A stretch of 38,719 bases of DNA, taken from NCBI GenBank assembly GCA_937876695.1, contig CALFHW010000017.1, forward strand, positions 1-38,719. Reading direction: 5' to 3'. The translations under genes were made by a program, and so were the position numbers. Below are positions 1 to 7,717 of the stretch, piece after piece. Position 1 is the stretch's first letter; every line of letters starts with the position of its first letter. The notes below the pieces were generated by a model, which saw only the letters and a list, made by a program, of their open reading frames with translations, was not told the origin of the DNA and made no database searches. The stretch is from an uncultured bacterium (lineage in GTDB: Bacteria; Patescibacteriota; Dojkabacteria; CALFHW01).

Positions 1-2
1 AT

Positions 3-323
3 TCTCCCGACCAGTCAATCTCAACAACATACTTAGGCGAGAGTATTCCTAGCAAAAGTAACAAAACAGAACTTACTACAAGGCTTGTTATTGAGTATTT
101 GAACGAAAGGGCAGAAGCCAACTTTGATGAGATAAACGAATATGTATCTGGAAGTGGCGGATATAGCCAATCCCAAATGCGCAAAGTGCTTAAGAGCATG
201 ATTGAGTCCAACTTAATCTACCAAACTAAAAGATCTAATACTCACTTTTATTCCGTCAACACAACCAATCTCAAAATCAAGGACATCTTGAAGCAAAAGT
301 CTCCACAATTTTTAAATACCTAA
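3..323 (+). CDS. 3' part of an unidentified gene (5' end outside window)
   Basis: The frame is open from nt 3 without a stop up to TAA at 321-323, so the apparent TTG start at 99 is probably internal and the gene enters from the left. The visible 106 residues are hydrophilic. The last 75 (from about nt 84) alternate helix-like stretches (TRLVIEYLNERAEANFDE, SQSQMRKVLKSMIESNLIYQ) with a short strand-rich end (TKRSNTHFYSVN), which resembles a small winged-helix fold. No catalytic motif is visible and I do not recognise the family. It lies just upstream of a serine recombinase on the same strand, so it may be cargo of the same integrated element. The partial status is directly visible; the fold is inference. 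Confidence 0.6.
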   Translation, partial: SPDQSISTTYLGESIPSKSNKTELTTRLVIEYLNERAEANFDEINEYVSGSGGYSQSQMRKVLKSMIESNLIYQTKRSNTHFYSVNTTNLKIKDILKQKSPQFLNT

Positions 324-350
324 GGATATTTTTATCGTGGAGCAATTCTA

Positions 351-551
351 ATGGTAAAAGCTATAACAGTTCAAGAAGTTAGGGAAAAGTATGGAAAGAC
401 TTTTGCAAATACTTCCGATGAATTGCTCCAATCGAAGATAGATTGTTATTATCTTTTGGCCAATTTGGGTTTACAGAGTTATTATAATAACAAACATCAG
501 AACTACAATGAAGAATCCAATAGCACTAATTTATACACGTGTAAGCAGTGA
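351..551 (+). CDS. Small hypothetical protein overlapping the recombinase start
   Basis: A 66-residue frame starts at ATG 351 with a fair ribosome binding site (GTGGAG, GGAG ending 8 nt before the ATG). It ends at TGA 549-551, overlapping the recombinase start (508) by 44 nt in another frame. The protein is soluble and probably helical (VQEVREKYGKTFANTSDELL, then a Tyr/Asn-rich segment YYNNKHQNYN). No family is recognised. Short ORFs ahead of recombinase genes can act through translational coupling, and the recombinase itself has no obvious ribosome binding site, which fits coupling. It could instead be a chance frame; the ribosome binding site is the main support. Confidence 0.45.
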   Translation: MVKAITVQEVREKYGKTFANTSDELLQSKIDCYYLLANLGLQSYYNNKHQNYNEESNSTNLYTCKQ

Positions 552-2046
552 TTCGCAGGTCGAAAGCACCAGCTTGGACCAACAAGAGGCGTTCTGTAAA
601 GAGTACTGTAAACGCAATAATTACAATCCCCTTAAGACTTTCCGTGAAGAGGGTGAGAGTGCCCGATTCATTGATAGAACAGAGCTAAAGAGGGCACTAG
701 AGTTCTGCTCAAACAAAAAGAATCTAGTTGCTTTTTTCATAGTATACAAATTCGACCGTTTCAGTAGGTCAACAGAAAACCATCTGACGATAAAGGCTAT
801 TCTCTCCAAGTATGGAGTAAGACTCATATCAATAACTGAACCAATAGAAGATAACCCTTCAGGTAGGTTTTTTGAAACTATACTTGCTGCTGCTGCTCAA
901 TTTGATAACGAAGTTAGGATCGAAAGAACTGTGAATGGTATGAAATCCAAGCTAGAGAAAGGCTACTGGCTATGGGACCCACCGACAGGTTATATTCGTA
1001 AACCTGGCAGCAAACTAATAGTTCCCCACCCTATTTATTTTGACCAAATAAAAGAAGGTTGGCAAAAATTACTTAGTGGAGGTTACCGGATGGCAGAGGT
1101 ATTAAGCTATTTACAAGACCTAAATGTTAGGTCTGTGTATGGGAATCCAATTGATAGGAAAAGGTTATCTCGCATCTTCCGCAATGAGTTTTATGCCGGC
1201 ATAGTATACTCCAACGGAATGCAAATCCGTGCAAAAGGTAAACATAAACCTATGATTTCGGAGGTGGAATTCAACATCGCACAACAGATACTTTCACAGA
1301 ACAAAGGAAGCAATACAGGTAAACTAGGTATTAACTCTGAATTTCCATTAGCTAAAACAATTCGCTGCACGGGTTGTAGTAACGTCCTCTCGGGATGCTT
1401 CTCGAAGGGTAAAAATAAGTATTATGGTTATTACCAATGTGGACATAGTGGATGTAAGAGACGCCAGAGCATACCAAAGAATGACGCCGAATCTGCATTT
1501 AGAGAACTGTTAGATAATATAGTACCTCCAAGGGAAGACTTAAAACTATTTAAAGACATAGTTGTCGATACATACACCCAGCAATTCGAAAATTCTTTAG
1601 CAACCAAGGAATCGAAATTACTAGAATCTAAGGCAGTTCGAAATAAACTGGATAAACTTAAAGATCTTCTGGAATCCGGAGTCTATGGCATAGAGGAATA
1701 TAAGGAGAGGAAGGCCAAGTACGAAGTCCAATTAACTGGAATTGAGATAGAAACAAACGAGGCGAGTATAGATGCGAAGGAAATGGAGGTTTGTATAAAT
1801 TTCGTTACAGAGTTTATCGAACACTTACCTACCTTCTGGAATAACCTACACCCCATGCAAAAACCTAAATTGCACTCCCTCCTATTTCCCAAAGGCCTCA
1901 TCTATCAGGGTGGAACATATCAAACACCCGAAATTAATCCTGTATTAGTTACAATACAAGGCATCACAGGGAAAAACAACTTAAGAATTATTGGTTCTGA
2001 ACACAGTCTGCCCCCGCGAGGACTCGAACCCCGATCGGCTCGTTAG
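508..2046 (+). CDS. Large serine recombinase (site-specific integrase type)
   Basis: A 512-residue large serine recombinase. Order: resolvase catalytic domain at about 5-150, with YTRVSSDSQ holding the presumed nucleophile Ser13 and downstream FDRFSRS and ETILAAAAQFDNEVRIERT segments; a recombinase domain at about 165-265 (PPTGYIRKPG, RLSRIFRNEFYAGIV); a zinc-ribbon module at about 285-330 (CTGCSNVLSGC then YQCGHSGC); then a long charged coiled coil (about 355-430) typical of this family. These enzymes cut and exchange att sites through a 5'-phosphoserine intermediate without needing homology. The last ~15 codons (SLPPRGLEPRSAR) are read through the antisense strand of a tRNA-Arg gene, so the present C-terminus seems to be made by the integration junction. 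The length is within the family range. It looks more A+T-rich than the genes to its right, as expected for a transferred element. Confidence 0.93.
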   Translation: MKNPIALIYTRVSSDSQVESTSLDQQEAFCKEYCKRNNYNPLKTFREEGESARFIDRTELKRALEFCSNKKNLVAFFIVYKFDRFSRSTENHLTIKAILSKYGVRLISITEPIEDNPSGRFFETILAAAAQFDNEVRIERTVNGMKSKLEKGYWLWDPPTGYIRKPGSKLIVPHPIYFDQIKEGWQKLLSGGYRMAEVLSYLQDLNVRSVYGNPIDRKRLSRIFRNEFYAGIVYSNGMQIRAKGKHKPMISEVEFNIAQQILSQNKGSNTGKLGINSEFPLAKTIRCTGCSNVLSGCFSKGKNKYYGYYQCGHSGCKRRQSIPKNDAESAFRELLDNIVPPREDLKLFKDIVVDTYTQQFENSLATKESKLLESKAVRNKLDKLKDLLESGVYGIEEYKERKAKYEVQLTGIEIETNEASIDAKEMEVCINFVTEFIEHLPTFWNNLHPMQKPKLHSLLFPKGLIYQGGTYQTPEINPVLVTIQGITGKNNLRIIGSEHSLPPRGLEPRSAR

Positions 2047-2081
2047 GAATGAGCTGTTCTATCCTGTTGAACTACGGGAGC
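2009..2081 (-). tRNA. tRNA-Arg (anticodon CCT)
   Basis: Folding the minus strand by hand gives a complete cloverleaf of 73 nt. The 7-bp acceptor stem is GCTCCCG with CGGGGGC (one T-G pair); the D arm is GTTC/GAAC. The anticodon arm is GCTCA/CGAGC with one A-C mismatch next to the loop TTCCTAA, which places CCT at positions 34-36 and A at 37. The T arm is CGGGG, TTCGAGT, CCTCG, and the discriminator is A. CCA is not encoded. Its 3' half overlaps the last codons of the serine recombinase on the opposite strand, a likely attachment site. It decodes AGG. Confidence 0.95.
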
Positions 2082-2105
2082 AGCTGCTATAACTACACCA
2101 AGACA

Positions 2106-2111
2106 ATTATA
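2106..2111 (-). promoter_or_regulatory. -10 box of the tRNA-Arg promoter
   Basis: On the minus strand a perfect TATAAT sits 25 nt before the first base of the tRNA, which predicts a 5' leader of about 18-20 nt. No good -35 hexamer is visible 16-18 nt upstream. A short AGCAGC/TGCTGT inverted repeat lies just upstream. The element belongs to the chromosome side of the presumed integration junction, so the tRNA keeps its own promoter. Confidence 0.5.
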
Positions 2112-2155
2112 CAGCAATAGCTGCTTGCATGCGACTTCATGGGATGAAATTGTGG

Positions 2156-3511
2156 TTACAGTTTTTTCGTCAGTTGCCCGGCGATAAAGCCTGACGCCCA
2201 GGCCCAAGAGAGGTTAAAGCCGCCGACATCGCCGTCTACATCTAGGATTTCGCCGCAGAAGTAGAGATTTTCGCGCTTGAGTGAGCCTAAAGTGCCCTGC
2301 TCTATTTCGGTGCTATCAACGCCGCCAGCTGTGAATTCAGCCTCATTCCAGCCTCTGGTGGCCGTTATTTTGATGCGATAGGCGGTCAGCAAGCTCAATA
2401 AAGATTTCTTTTGATTGCCAGCAAGTTCTGAAACCTTCAGCTCTGGATCTATACCAGCCAGTTGGGGCAGGAGGTCTGCGATTTTATTGGGGAACAAGCC
2501 ATAGAGACTTTTGGAAGTGGTCTGATCTGGTCTTTTGCGCCAGCGCAGTTCCAAAATATCCCTGGCTTGCTGGGGGGTCTTACCCGGGAAGAAATTCAGT
2601 TCGACTTCGACCTCGGGTACTGCTTTCCCCGATGGAGATGTGCGGTTCAAGGCAATAGAGATCTCGCGACTGATATTCAGCACTGCTGGGCCTGAAAGGC
2701 CGTACTTTGTAAACAAAACCTCGTCCATCCTGGTTTTAACTCTTGCACCGTCAATAATGGAAGTTACCTCGAGGTCCAGTTTTTGCCCCTGCAGAAAATG
2801 ACAAATTTGATCCTTAGCCTCTAGCGGCAAAGCTGACGGTACCGGCTCAATGATCTTATGGCCCAGCGTCTTGGCTAGTTCGTAGCCACTGCCATTTGAG
2901 CCGAGCGAAGGATAAGTTCGCCCACCCGCGGATAATACCAGATATTCCGAGCGGAAGGTTTTCTGAGTTATCGCCTTACCCGTCTTATCAATTTCAGCTA
3001 CTGCTAGTTGCCAGCTCTTGTTATCCATCTTCCCAATCTTCCCCACCTCGTGGTTGAGAAATACATCTACCCCTAACCTACTGAGTTCGTCTTCCAACAA
3101 AGCAGTGACAGTTTTGGCTTGATTGGTTATGGGGAATAGCTTGCCAATGTCTGTTTTACGCTCTACATAGAGCTCGATGCCGAGTTCCGCGAAAAACTCC
3201 ACGATGTGCTCGTAGTTGAACTGGGAGAAAATACTATCGATAAATGACTGCTCTGCGCCATAGTAGTGCGCGCTGACAGAAGCGCTGAGGTTGACGTTGG
3301 TGATGTTACATCTGCCCGCGCCGCAGATCAGAATCTTGCGGCCGAGAGCAAAGCTGCGATCGAGGATTGCCACGCTCAGCCCCGGGTTATGGCGTCTTGC
3401 AGAGATCGCAGCCATCATCCCCGCAGCACCCCCACCCACAATTACCACATCGTAGTAATTTACGCCATTTACACTTTTCGCACCACTCTCGCTATGTCCG
3501 TCTATTTGCAT
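2156..3511 (-). CDS. BaiN/HI0933-like NAD(P)/FAD-dependent oxidoreductase
   Basis: A flavoprotein of the HI0933/BaiN family (aminoacetone-oxidase-like fold). The N-terminal Rossmann motif is VVIVGGGAAGMMAA, followed by the family-typical GRKILICGAGRCNITN. The C-terminal signature FCGEILDVDGDVGGFN then SWAWASGF binds the FAD and is diagnostic of this family. Length of about 450 residues is slightly above the usual ~400. Members bind FAD and probably NAD(P)H; the physiological substrate is mostly unknown, so no pathway is assigned. ATG at 3511 is preferred over GTG at 3517; either leaves the catalytic region intact. It starts only a few bases after the NUDIX gene stop, so the two are likely cotranscribed. 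A soluble cytoplasmic location is expected. Confidence 0.88.
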   Translation of the reverse strand: MQIDGHSESGAKSVNGVNYYDVVIVGGGAAGMMAAISARRHNPGLSVAILDRSFALGRKILICGAGRCNITNVNLSASVSAHYYGAEQSFIDSIFSQFNYEHIVEFFAELGIELYVERKTDIGKLFPITNQAKTVTALLEDELSRLGVDVFLNHEVGKIGKMDNKSWQLAVAEIDKTGKAITQKTFRSEYLVLSAGGRTYPSLGSNGSGYELAKTLGHKIIEPVPSALPLEAKDQICHFLQGQKLDLEVTSIIDGARVKTRMDEVLFTKYGLSGPAVLNISREISIALNRTSPSGKAVPEVEVELNFFPGKTPQQARDILELRWRKRPDQTTSKSLYGLFPNKIADLLPQLAGIDPELKVSELAGNQKKSLLSLLTAYRIKITATRGWNEAEFTAGGVDSTEIEQGTLGSLKRENLYFCGEILDVDGDVGGFNLSWAWASGFIAGQLTKKL

Positions 3512-3523
3512 AGCCACATTATC

Positions 3524-4078
3524 TCATTTTCTGGTGGAATTACTATCTACGTAGCTACAGATCAAAGCGTACACTTCATGCATCGGAACTAACTTTGAGC
3601 TGCGGCTTTGCGCCAACTTTTCAAATTCCTCAAACTCCATCCACATAAATCCGTCCACCTCGTCATCTCGCCTGTCTAGGTCCACCTCAAAAGATTTGTG
3701 TGTGATATATGTGCAGACAAACTCACGTTCCTTGAGTACCCTATCTCCCATTTTCACGTCGTCAGTCCCTCTGATAATGCCACCTAAGAAAAAGTCATCC
3801 TCTGTTAAAGCAATTCCTAATTCTTCATCCGCTTCCTTTATAAGAGTTGCTACTGGATCTGAGCCAAATTCAATATGACCGGACACAGCTGGACAATACC
3901 TGCCTGGATAAAGCAGCTTAGCCTGAGACCTCTTTTGCAACAATATTCGGTCTTTCTCGTCTATTAACCACAGGTGAGTGCTAGAGTGCCAATCTCCGTC
4001 GATATGTATTTGGGTTCGCTCCTTAGATTTACCCGTCTTACGTCCCAGATGGTCTAGAATTTCGATGTGCTCCGCCAT
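3524..4078 (-). CDS. NUDIX hydrolase, isomerase/YfcD-like
   Basis: A 184-residue NUDIX protein. The box spans residues 67-89: G67, then Ser73 at the position usually Glu, then Lys81-Glu82 in place of Arg-Glu, then Glu85-Glu86, Gly88, Ile89. The three metal-binding glutamates of the core are therefore kept. The flanks (THLWLIDEKDRILLQKRS, LLYPGRYCPAVSGHIEFG) resemble the branch containing YfcD and type-1 isopentenyl diphosphate isomerase more than MutT. It may hydrolyse a nucleoside or isoprenoid diphosphate; the substrate cannot be read from the sequence. It is 20 nt after the histidine kinase gene and near a UbiA prenyltransferase, which makes an isoprenoid link possible but unproven. Confidence 0.85.
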   Translation of the reverse strand: MAEHIEILDHLGRKTGKSKERTQIHIDGDWHSSTHLWLIDEKDRILLQKRSQAKLLYPGRYCPAVSGHIEFGSDPVATLIKEADEELGIALTEDDFFLGGIIRGTDDVKMGDRVLKEREFVCTYITHKSFEVDLDRRDDEVDGFMWMEFEEFEKLAQSRSSKLVPMHEVYALICSYVDSNSTRK

Positions 4079-4098
4079 TTTCTATTAGTTTTTGTTAG

Positions 4099-5811
4099 TT
4101 AATTTTTCTCAACTTTCGTCAAAGGAAATCTCAGCCTAAATGTAGATCCTTTGGTGATGCCATCGCTCTCGATCTCAAGTCTACCGTGATGATACTCCAT
4201 GATACCTTTAACTACAAATAACCCCAACCCTGTGCCACCTGGCCTCTCTAGGTTGCCATTCGTTTTGGGGTTCAAGCGCAAAAACTTCTTGCCCAGCTTC
4301 GAAATGTCCTCTTCAGCGATGCCGATACCGTTGTCTACGATCTCAATAACAACCTCGCCACTCTTCTTGGCCAGCGTCAGTCTCACCTTGACGACATCCT
4401 TTCCTGGATCGCGGTACTTAATGGCGTTATTTAACATGGCGTACATGGCTTGTCCAATTCTGGTCTTATCAGCCTCGATTTCGAGCGTCTCAAAGCTAGG
4501 CTTTACAAAGCGAACGTCATACTTTACTGCCCCAGCCCTGGTATCAGCCTCTACAGTCTTGGTCATCAGTTCTACGCTTTGCGCGGCCACCGACACTAGG
4601 TCAAATTTTTCATAGTTGAGTGTGAACCTCTTTTTATCCAGCCTCGCCGTCTCCAACATATCAGAAACCAGCGCTACCGCATGCCCAGAAGCCCTATCGA
4701 CGGTTTTTAATGTATCAAAAATCAATGGCAACAGTTTCTTTAGATTCTCCCCTTTGCCCTCTGCCAGCAGCTCCTTTTCTAGCGGCAGAGTGTGTTTCTT
4801 GTGTAGCTTTATCTCCTGCACAATCGCCGTCAGCGGCGTGCGGATTTCGTGACCCATCACGTCGATAATGTCCTTCTGTTCAGTTGCTAGATCTAGGTAT
4901 CTCTGTCTACTCTTATCCAGAGCTTTGTTTACTTTTTCTAGCTCTTCCTTTTGACGGATTTCACGCAGCACCGAACGCACCAAGAAGACGGAAATGATGG
5001 CAAAGAATACCAAGATGACGCTCTTGACCGCCTGTTCTCCTATGTTCCTACTTAGTAGCAGGATATCGAGAATGATTAACATACCAATTATGCCGATTAA
5101 AAACGCGGTTAAAGCCACCTTCACATTGAGGAATTTGTCCTTTAAGATTGCATACGCAGTAAACCCTAGAAAGAAAATTGCTGAGTAGTCCCCCAGATGT
5201 TGGAATCTTGCTGTACTAAATATCAATGGAGTTATTACGTTGAAAATAATATTCAATAAAACAAGGGTGATTGTACCGATTAGGAAGTACTTAGCTTGCC
5301 TCTGTTTTATTTCAGAGTACCTTGAATATCGATAAATAAATGTAACGATCAAGGCAAAGGTAGCAAAGAATACATAGGCAATAAATATATCGAATGCTAC
5401 TCCAGATACAGTCTCATTCCCCAAGGGTTCTTGAATAACCGACTCTATTGTTGCGCCAGTAAACACCGCTAAAAAGATGAAACTGGCGCAAACGGTATAG
5501 TGAATCAATTCAAATAACTTACTCTTTATACCCAAAAACCCCCTCACGTAGAACTTATATGCAGTAATCAAAAATAGCGCCACAGACACGTCATTCAATT
5601 TATAGAAGAATGTCGCTGATGAGCTATCCTCTAGTGAGAACCCTAGGTATGCCGAGTTTATCCATACTATTAAAGATAGTGTCATTAACACAAACCACAA
5701 GTTAGCATTTCCCTCCAATGAGTTTGCGAGTATGAGAATTATCATGAAAATGCTGAGGGAGTTTATTACCAGCAGTATCGCTATCTCGAGTAGATTTGAT
5801 TCCAAAATCAT
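4099..5811 (-). CDS. Membrane sensor histidine kinase
   Basis: A 570-residue sensor kinase. Residues 1-285 form about eight hydrophobic helices (for example LLEIAILLVINSLSIFMIIL, YFLIGTITLVLLNIIFNVIT), a membrane sensor region like the N-terminal 7TM modules of some kinases, with no large extracellular domain. A coiled linker (about 285-315) leads to the HisKA box DVMGHEIRTPL with phospho-acceptor His321. The ATPase domain has NNAIKYR (N box), DNGIGIAEED (G1) and GGTGLGLFVVKG (G2). It autophosphorylates and should pass phosphate to the stand-alone receiver encoded two genes upstream. It sits 10 nt after the UbiA-like gene, in the order regulator, UbiA, kinase. A lipid, membrane state or small hydrophobic signal is plausible but cannot be read off. 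Confidence 0.93.
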   Translation of the reverse strand: MILESNLLEIAILLVINSLSIFMIILILANSLEGNANLWFVLMTLSLIVWINSAYLGFSLEDSSSATFFYKLNDVSVALFLITAYKFYVRGFLGIKSKLFELIHYTVCASFIFLAVFTGATIESVIQEPLGNETVSGVAFDIFIAYVFFATFALIVTFIYRYSRYSEIKQRQAKYFLIGTITLVLLNIIFNVITPLIFSTARFQHLGDYSAIFFLGFTAYAILKDKFLNVKVALTAFLIGIIGMLIILDILLLSRNIGEQAVKSVILVFFAIISVFLVRSVLREIRQKEELEKVNKALDKSRQRYLDLATEQKDIIDVMGHEIRTPLTAIVQEIKLHKKHTLPLEKELLAEGKGENLKKLLPLIFDTLKTVDRASGHAVALVSDMLETARLDKKRFTLNYEKFDLVSVAAQSVELMTKTVEADTRAGAVKYDVRFVKPSFETLEIEADKTRIGQAMYAMLNNAIKYRDPGKDVVKVRLTLAKKSGEVVIEIVDNGIGIAEEDISKLGKKFLRLNPKTNGNLERPGGTGLGLFVVKGIMEYHHGRLEIESDGITKGSTFRLRFPLTKVEKN

Positions 5812-5821
5812 AATAGTTTTA

Positions 5822-6667
5822 TCAAGTAAGAATTTTCACCACAGAAATCACTACTAACCAAAATATAAATTCTGCATCTGCAAAGATGTAAGAGACATAA
5901 CGTAGAATCTTTCTTTTTACTATGAAACCTACCAATATATATACTAACCCATAAATTATAGCCACTAGATACCATAGGAAAATATTAGGTAGTATATTTG
6001 TATACACCGCAACCACGGTTAGCAACATACTAAGAATCTTTATAGAGATTAACAAGTATAACGTCTTGTTTAATCCTATGACAACCGGGAATGTAAGTAT
6101 CTTTCTCTCTGCATCGCCTTCGATATCCTTAATGTCGAAAAATATAGTGCTGGTAAGAGTAGTCAAAAAGTAAATCCCCATTAACACAAAATGAGAGACC
6201 TCAATACTTCGACCTTCTCCAATTGGAACTATAAGTAGGGTAACAACCCAAAATGCTGAGACATATAAATTCTTAAAACCAAGTATCCTGGTTTTCTTGA
6301 ATATTATGGTGTAAAAAATACCTCCAATCGTTATGAATATAACAAATAGAATGACCTTGATGGATGTGGAAAGTAGCACAAGTGCTAGAAAAATAACATA
6401 GAAAGCAAACATCACCTCCTTTAACCTACCCCCTTTAATAAAAAGGCTAGCTCTCTCTGGGTTTGTCTTTATATCGAACTTGGCTTCCTTTAAATGATTG
6501 TAGGAGTATATAATCTGTGTGACAAAGTATGGAATAATCAGCAAAGCTAGGTCAATTTCATACCCATACAAGAGCATTACTGTCAGGACCATTGCGACTG
6601 CATCAAGAGCTAACATATGGGAGCTGTAAATGAACTCCCTGGCAATGATACCTATCAATTGAATCAT
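5822..6667 (-). CDS. UbiA-family membrane prenyltransferase
   Basis: A 281-residue protein with about eight to nine transmembrane helices. The second aspartate motif of the UbiA superfamily is clear: D178-x2-D181-x3-D185 in FFDIKDIEGDAERKILTFPV. The first motif, usually N-x3-D-x3-D, reads N57-x3-E61-x3-D65 in YSYNHLKEAKFD, so the middle Asp is Glu. These motifs bind the Mg-diphosphate of a prenyl donor and the enzyme transfers the prenyl chain to an acceptor (quinone ring, sugar, lipid or other). The acceptor here is unknown. The gene is abutted by the response regulator stop (no gap) and followed 10 nt later by the histidine kinase, an unusual place for a prenyltransferase and probably one operon. 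Confidence 0.85.
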   Translation of the reverse strand: MIQLIGIIAREFIYSSHMLALDAVAMVLTVMLLYGYEIDLALLIIPYFVTQIIYSYNHLKEAKFDIKTNPERASLFIKGGRLKEVMFAFYVIFLALVLLSTSIKVILFVIFITIGGIFYTIIFKKTRILGFKNLYVSAFWVVTLLIVPIGEGRSIEVSHFVLMGIYFLTTLTSTIFFDIKDIEGDAERKILTFPVVIGLNKTLYLLISIKILSMLLTVVAVYTNILPNIFLWYLVAIIYGLVYILVGFIVKRKILRYVSYIFADAEFIFWLVVISVVKILT

Positions 6668-7042
6668 CTAGCTAAAAAACTCCTGCACCACCTGTTCGAT
6701 GTCGGTGTCGGTTTTGACTATAAATTTCTCAACTCCCAATTTCTCTGCCTCTGCCCTAGCCTCGTCTGAGGTGACGTTGGTCAGGGTCATAATAGGAGCG
6801 GCTTTGTATTTATCTGGGTTTTGTCTGATTTCTCTAAGCATCCCGATTCCATCAATCTCAGGCATCACTAAATCGAGAAAAATGAGATCGTATTGATTTT
6901 GGGCGATCATCTCCAAACCCTTAAGCCCGCCTGCAGCCAAATCAACTGAATATCCTCCCAAAAGCTCTAGCTGTTTTTTGAATACATTGGCGATGTCCGC
7001 CTCGTCCTCAACAATTAGAATCTTTTTGATATTGTCTTCCAT
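6668..7042 (-). CDS. Stand-alone response regulator receiver
   Basis: A 124-residue single CheY-like receiver domain with no output domain. The acidic pocket is Glu12-Asp13, the phospho-acceptor is Asp57 (YDLIFLDLVMPEIDG), the switch Thr lies in IMTLTNV and the conserved Lys110 is in FIVKTDTD. It presumably receives phosphate from the kinase encoded two genes downstream and acts through protein contacts or as a phosphorelay. The stop codon directly abuts the UbiA-like start, which indicates cotranscription. Confidence 0.94.
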   Translation of the reverse strand: MEDNIKKILIVEDEADIANVFKKQLELLGGYSVDLAAGGLKGLEMIAQNQYDLIFLDLVMPEIDGIGMLREIRQNPDKYKAAPIMTLTNVTSDEARAEAEKLGVEKFIVKTDTDIEQVVQEFFS

Positions 7043-7075
7043 ACTACCTATATAATAAGCAGATCTTCAGTAAAT

Positions 7076-7684
7076 TTACAACTGGCCTGAGACAATATTA
7101 TCATCTTTTTCACGCTTTTCTTGTTGTTGTTCAGCAAAAATATTCGCTAATTCCGGATTTTTTGACAAAAACCCGTATGCGTTGATTTCACTACGCACCT
7201 TTCGGAATCGCTCTTGGGTATACATAATTTCTTCTGCTAAACCTAGTCCACTATCTTGAATTTTTTCATTGAGCTTGTTTACTTCCTCGGTGGACTTGAT
7301 AAGTCGGTTGAGCTTGTCTTGTAAATTACCAATAGCCACTGTGAGTAACTTCATAGACTCGTAGTCCCTCTGTTCCTCCACGCTCATCTGAGGTAATGAC
7401 TTTCGAGTATTTATCAGTGCTATAGAGAAGCTGGCGGCCATTTTACTCATAAATTTGAGTACTTTTTCGGCATTTCCCTTGAACTTGTAACCAAACTCCA
7501 TAGCAGAGGTCGCCGCGTCCGTCAGCTCTACACCCAGCATTTCGTGTAACTGTTTGAGTTGCGCACGTAAATCACCGTTGTAAGCAATGCCGTTTACTCC
7601 AGTCAGGTCAGGCGCTGAATAATCCATCTTACATAGTAGCAGATATATCAGACGATGGGCAAGCAGGTCCACCAAGGTGCCCAT
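7076..7684 (-). CDS. Hypothetical helical protein
   Basis: A 202-residue (or 183-residue) protein of unknown function. An ATG is available at 7684, but the first 19 residues are an odd hydrophobic stretch (LVDLLAHRLIYLLLC), and ATG 7627 (MDYSAPDLTG) may be the true start; no strong ribosome binding site separates the two. The rest is predicted helical and charged, with possible coiled coil at about 110-160 (LLTVAIGNLQDKLNRLIK, EEVNKLNEKIQ) and a Gln/Glu/Lys-rich tail. No catalytic or membrane motif is seen in the shorter form. It is 33 nt ahead of the response regulator gene on the same strand and could be the first cistron of that signalling operon. Confidence 0.7.
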   Translation of the reverse strand: MGTLVDLLAHRLIYLLLCKMDYSAPDLTGVNGIAYNGDLRAQLKQLHEMLGVELTDAATSAMEFGYKFKGNAEKVLKFMSKMAASFSIALINTRKSLPQMSVEEQRDYESMKLLTVAIGNLQDKLNRLIKSTEEVNKLNEKIQDSGLGLAEEIMYTQERFRKVRSEINAYGFLSKNPELANIFAEQQQEKREKDDNIVSGQL

Positions 7685-7717
7685 GACGCTTCAGACTTGG
7701 TTCTGTGAATTGCTAGC

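Noticed and set aside
2110-2155. Small hairpin TTCAT-CCC-ATGAA after the BaiN-like gene
   Set aside because: The stem is 5 bp with no T-run, too weak to call a terminator.
4199-4615. A 138-codon frame on + within the histidine kinase
   Set aside because: It is antisense to the kinase ATPase domain and has Ser/Thr/Pro-rich composition typical of shadow frames.
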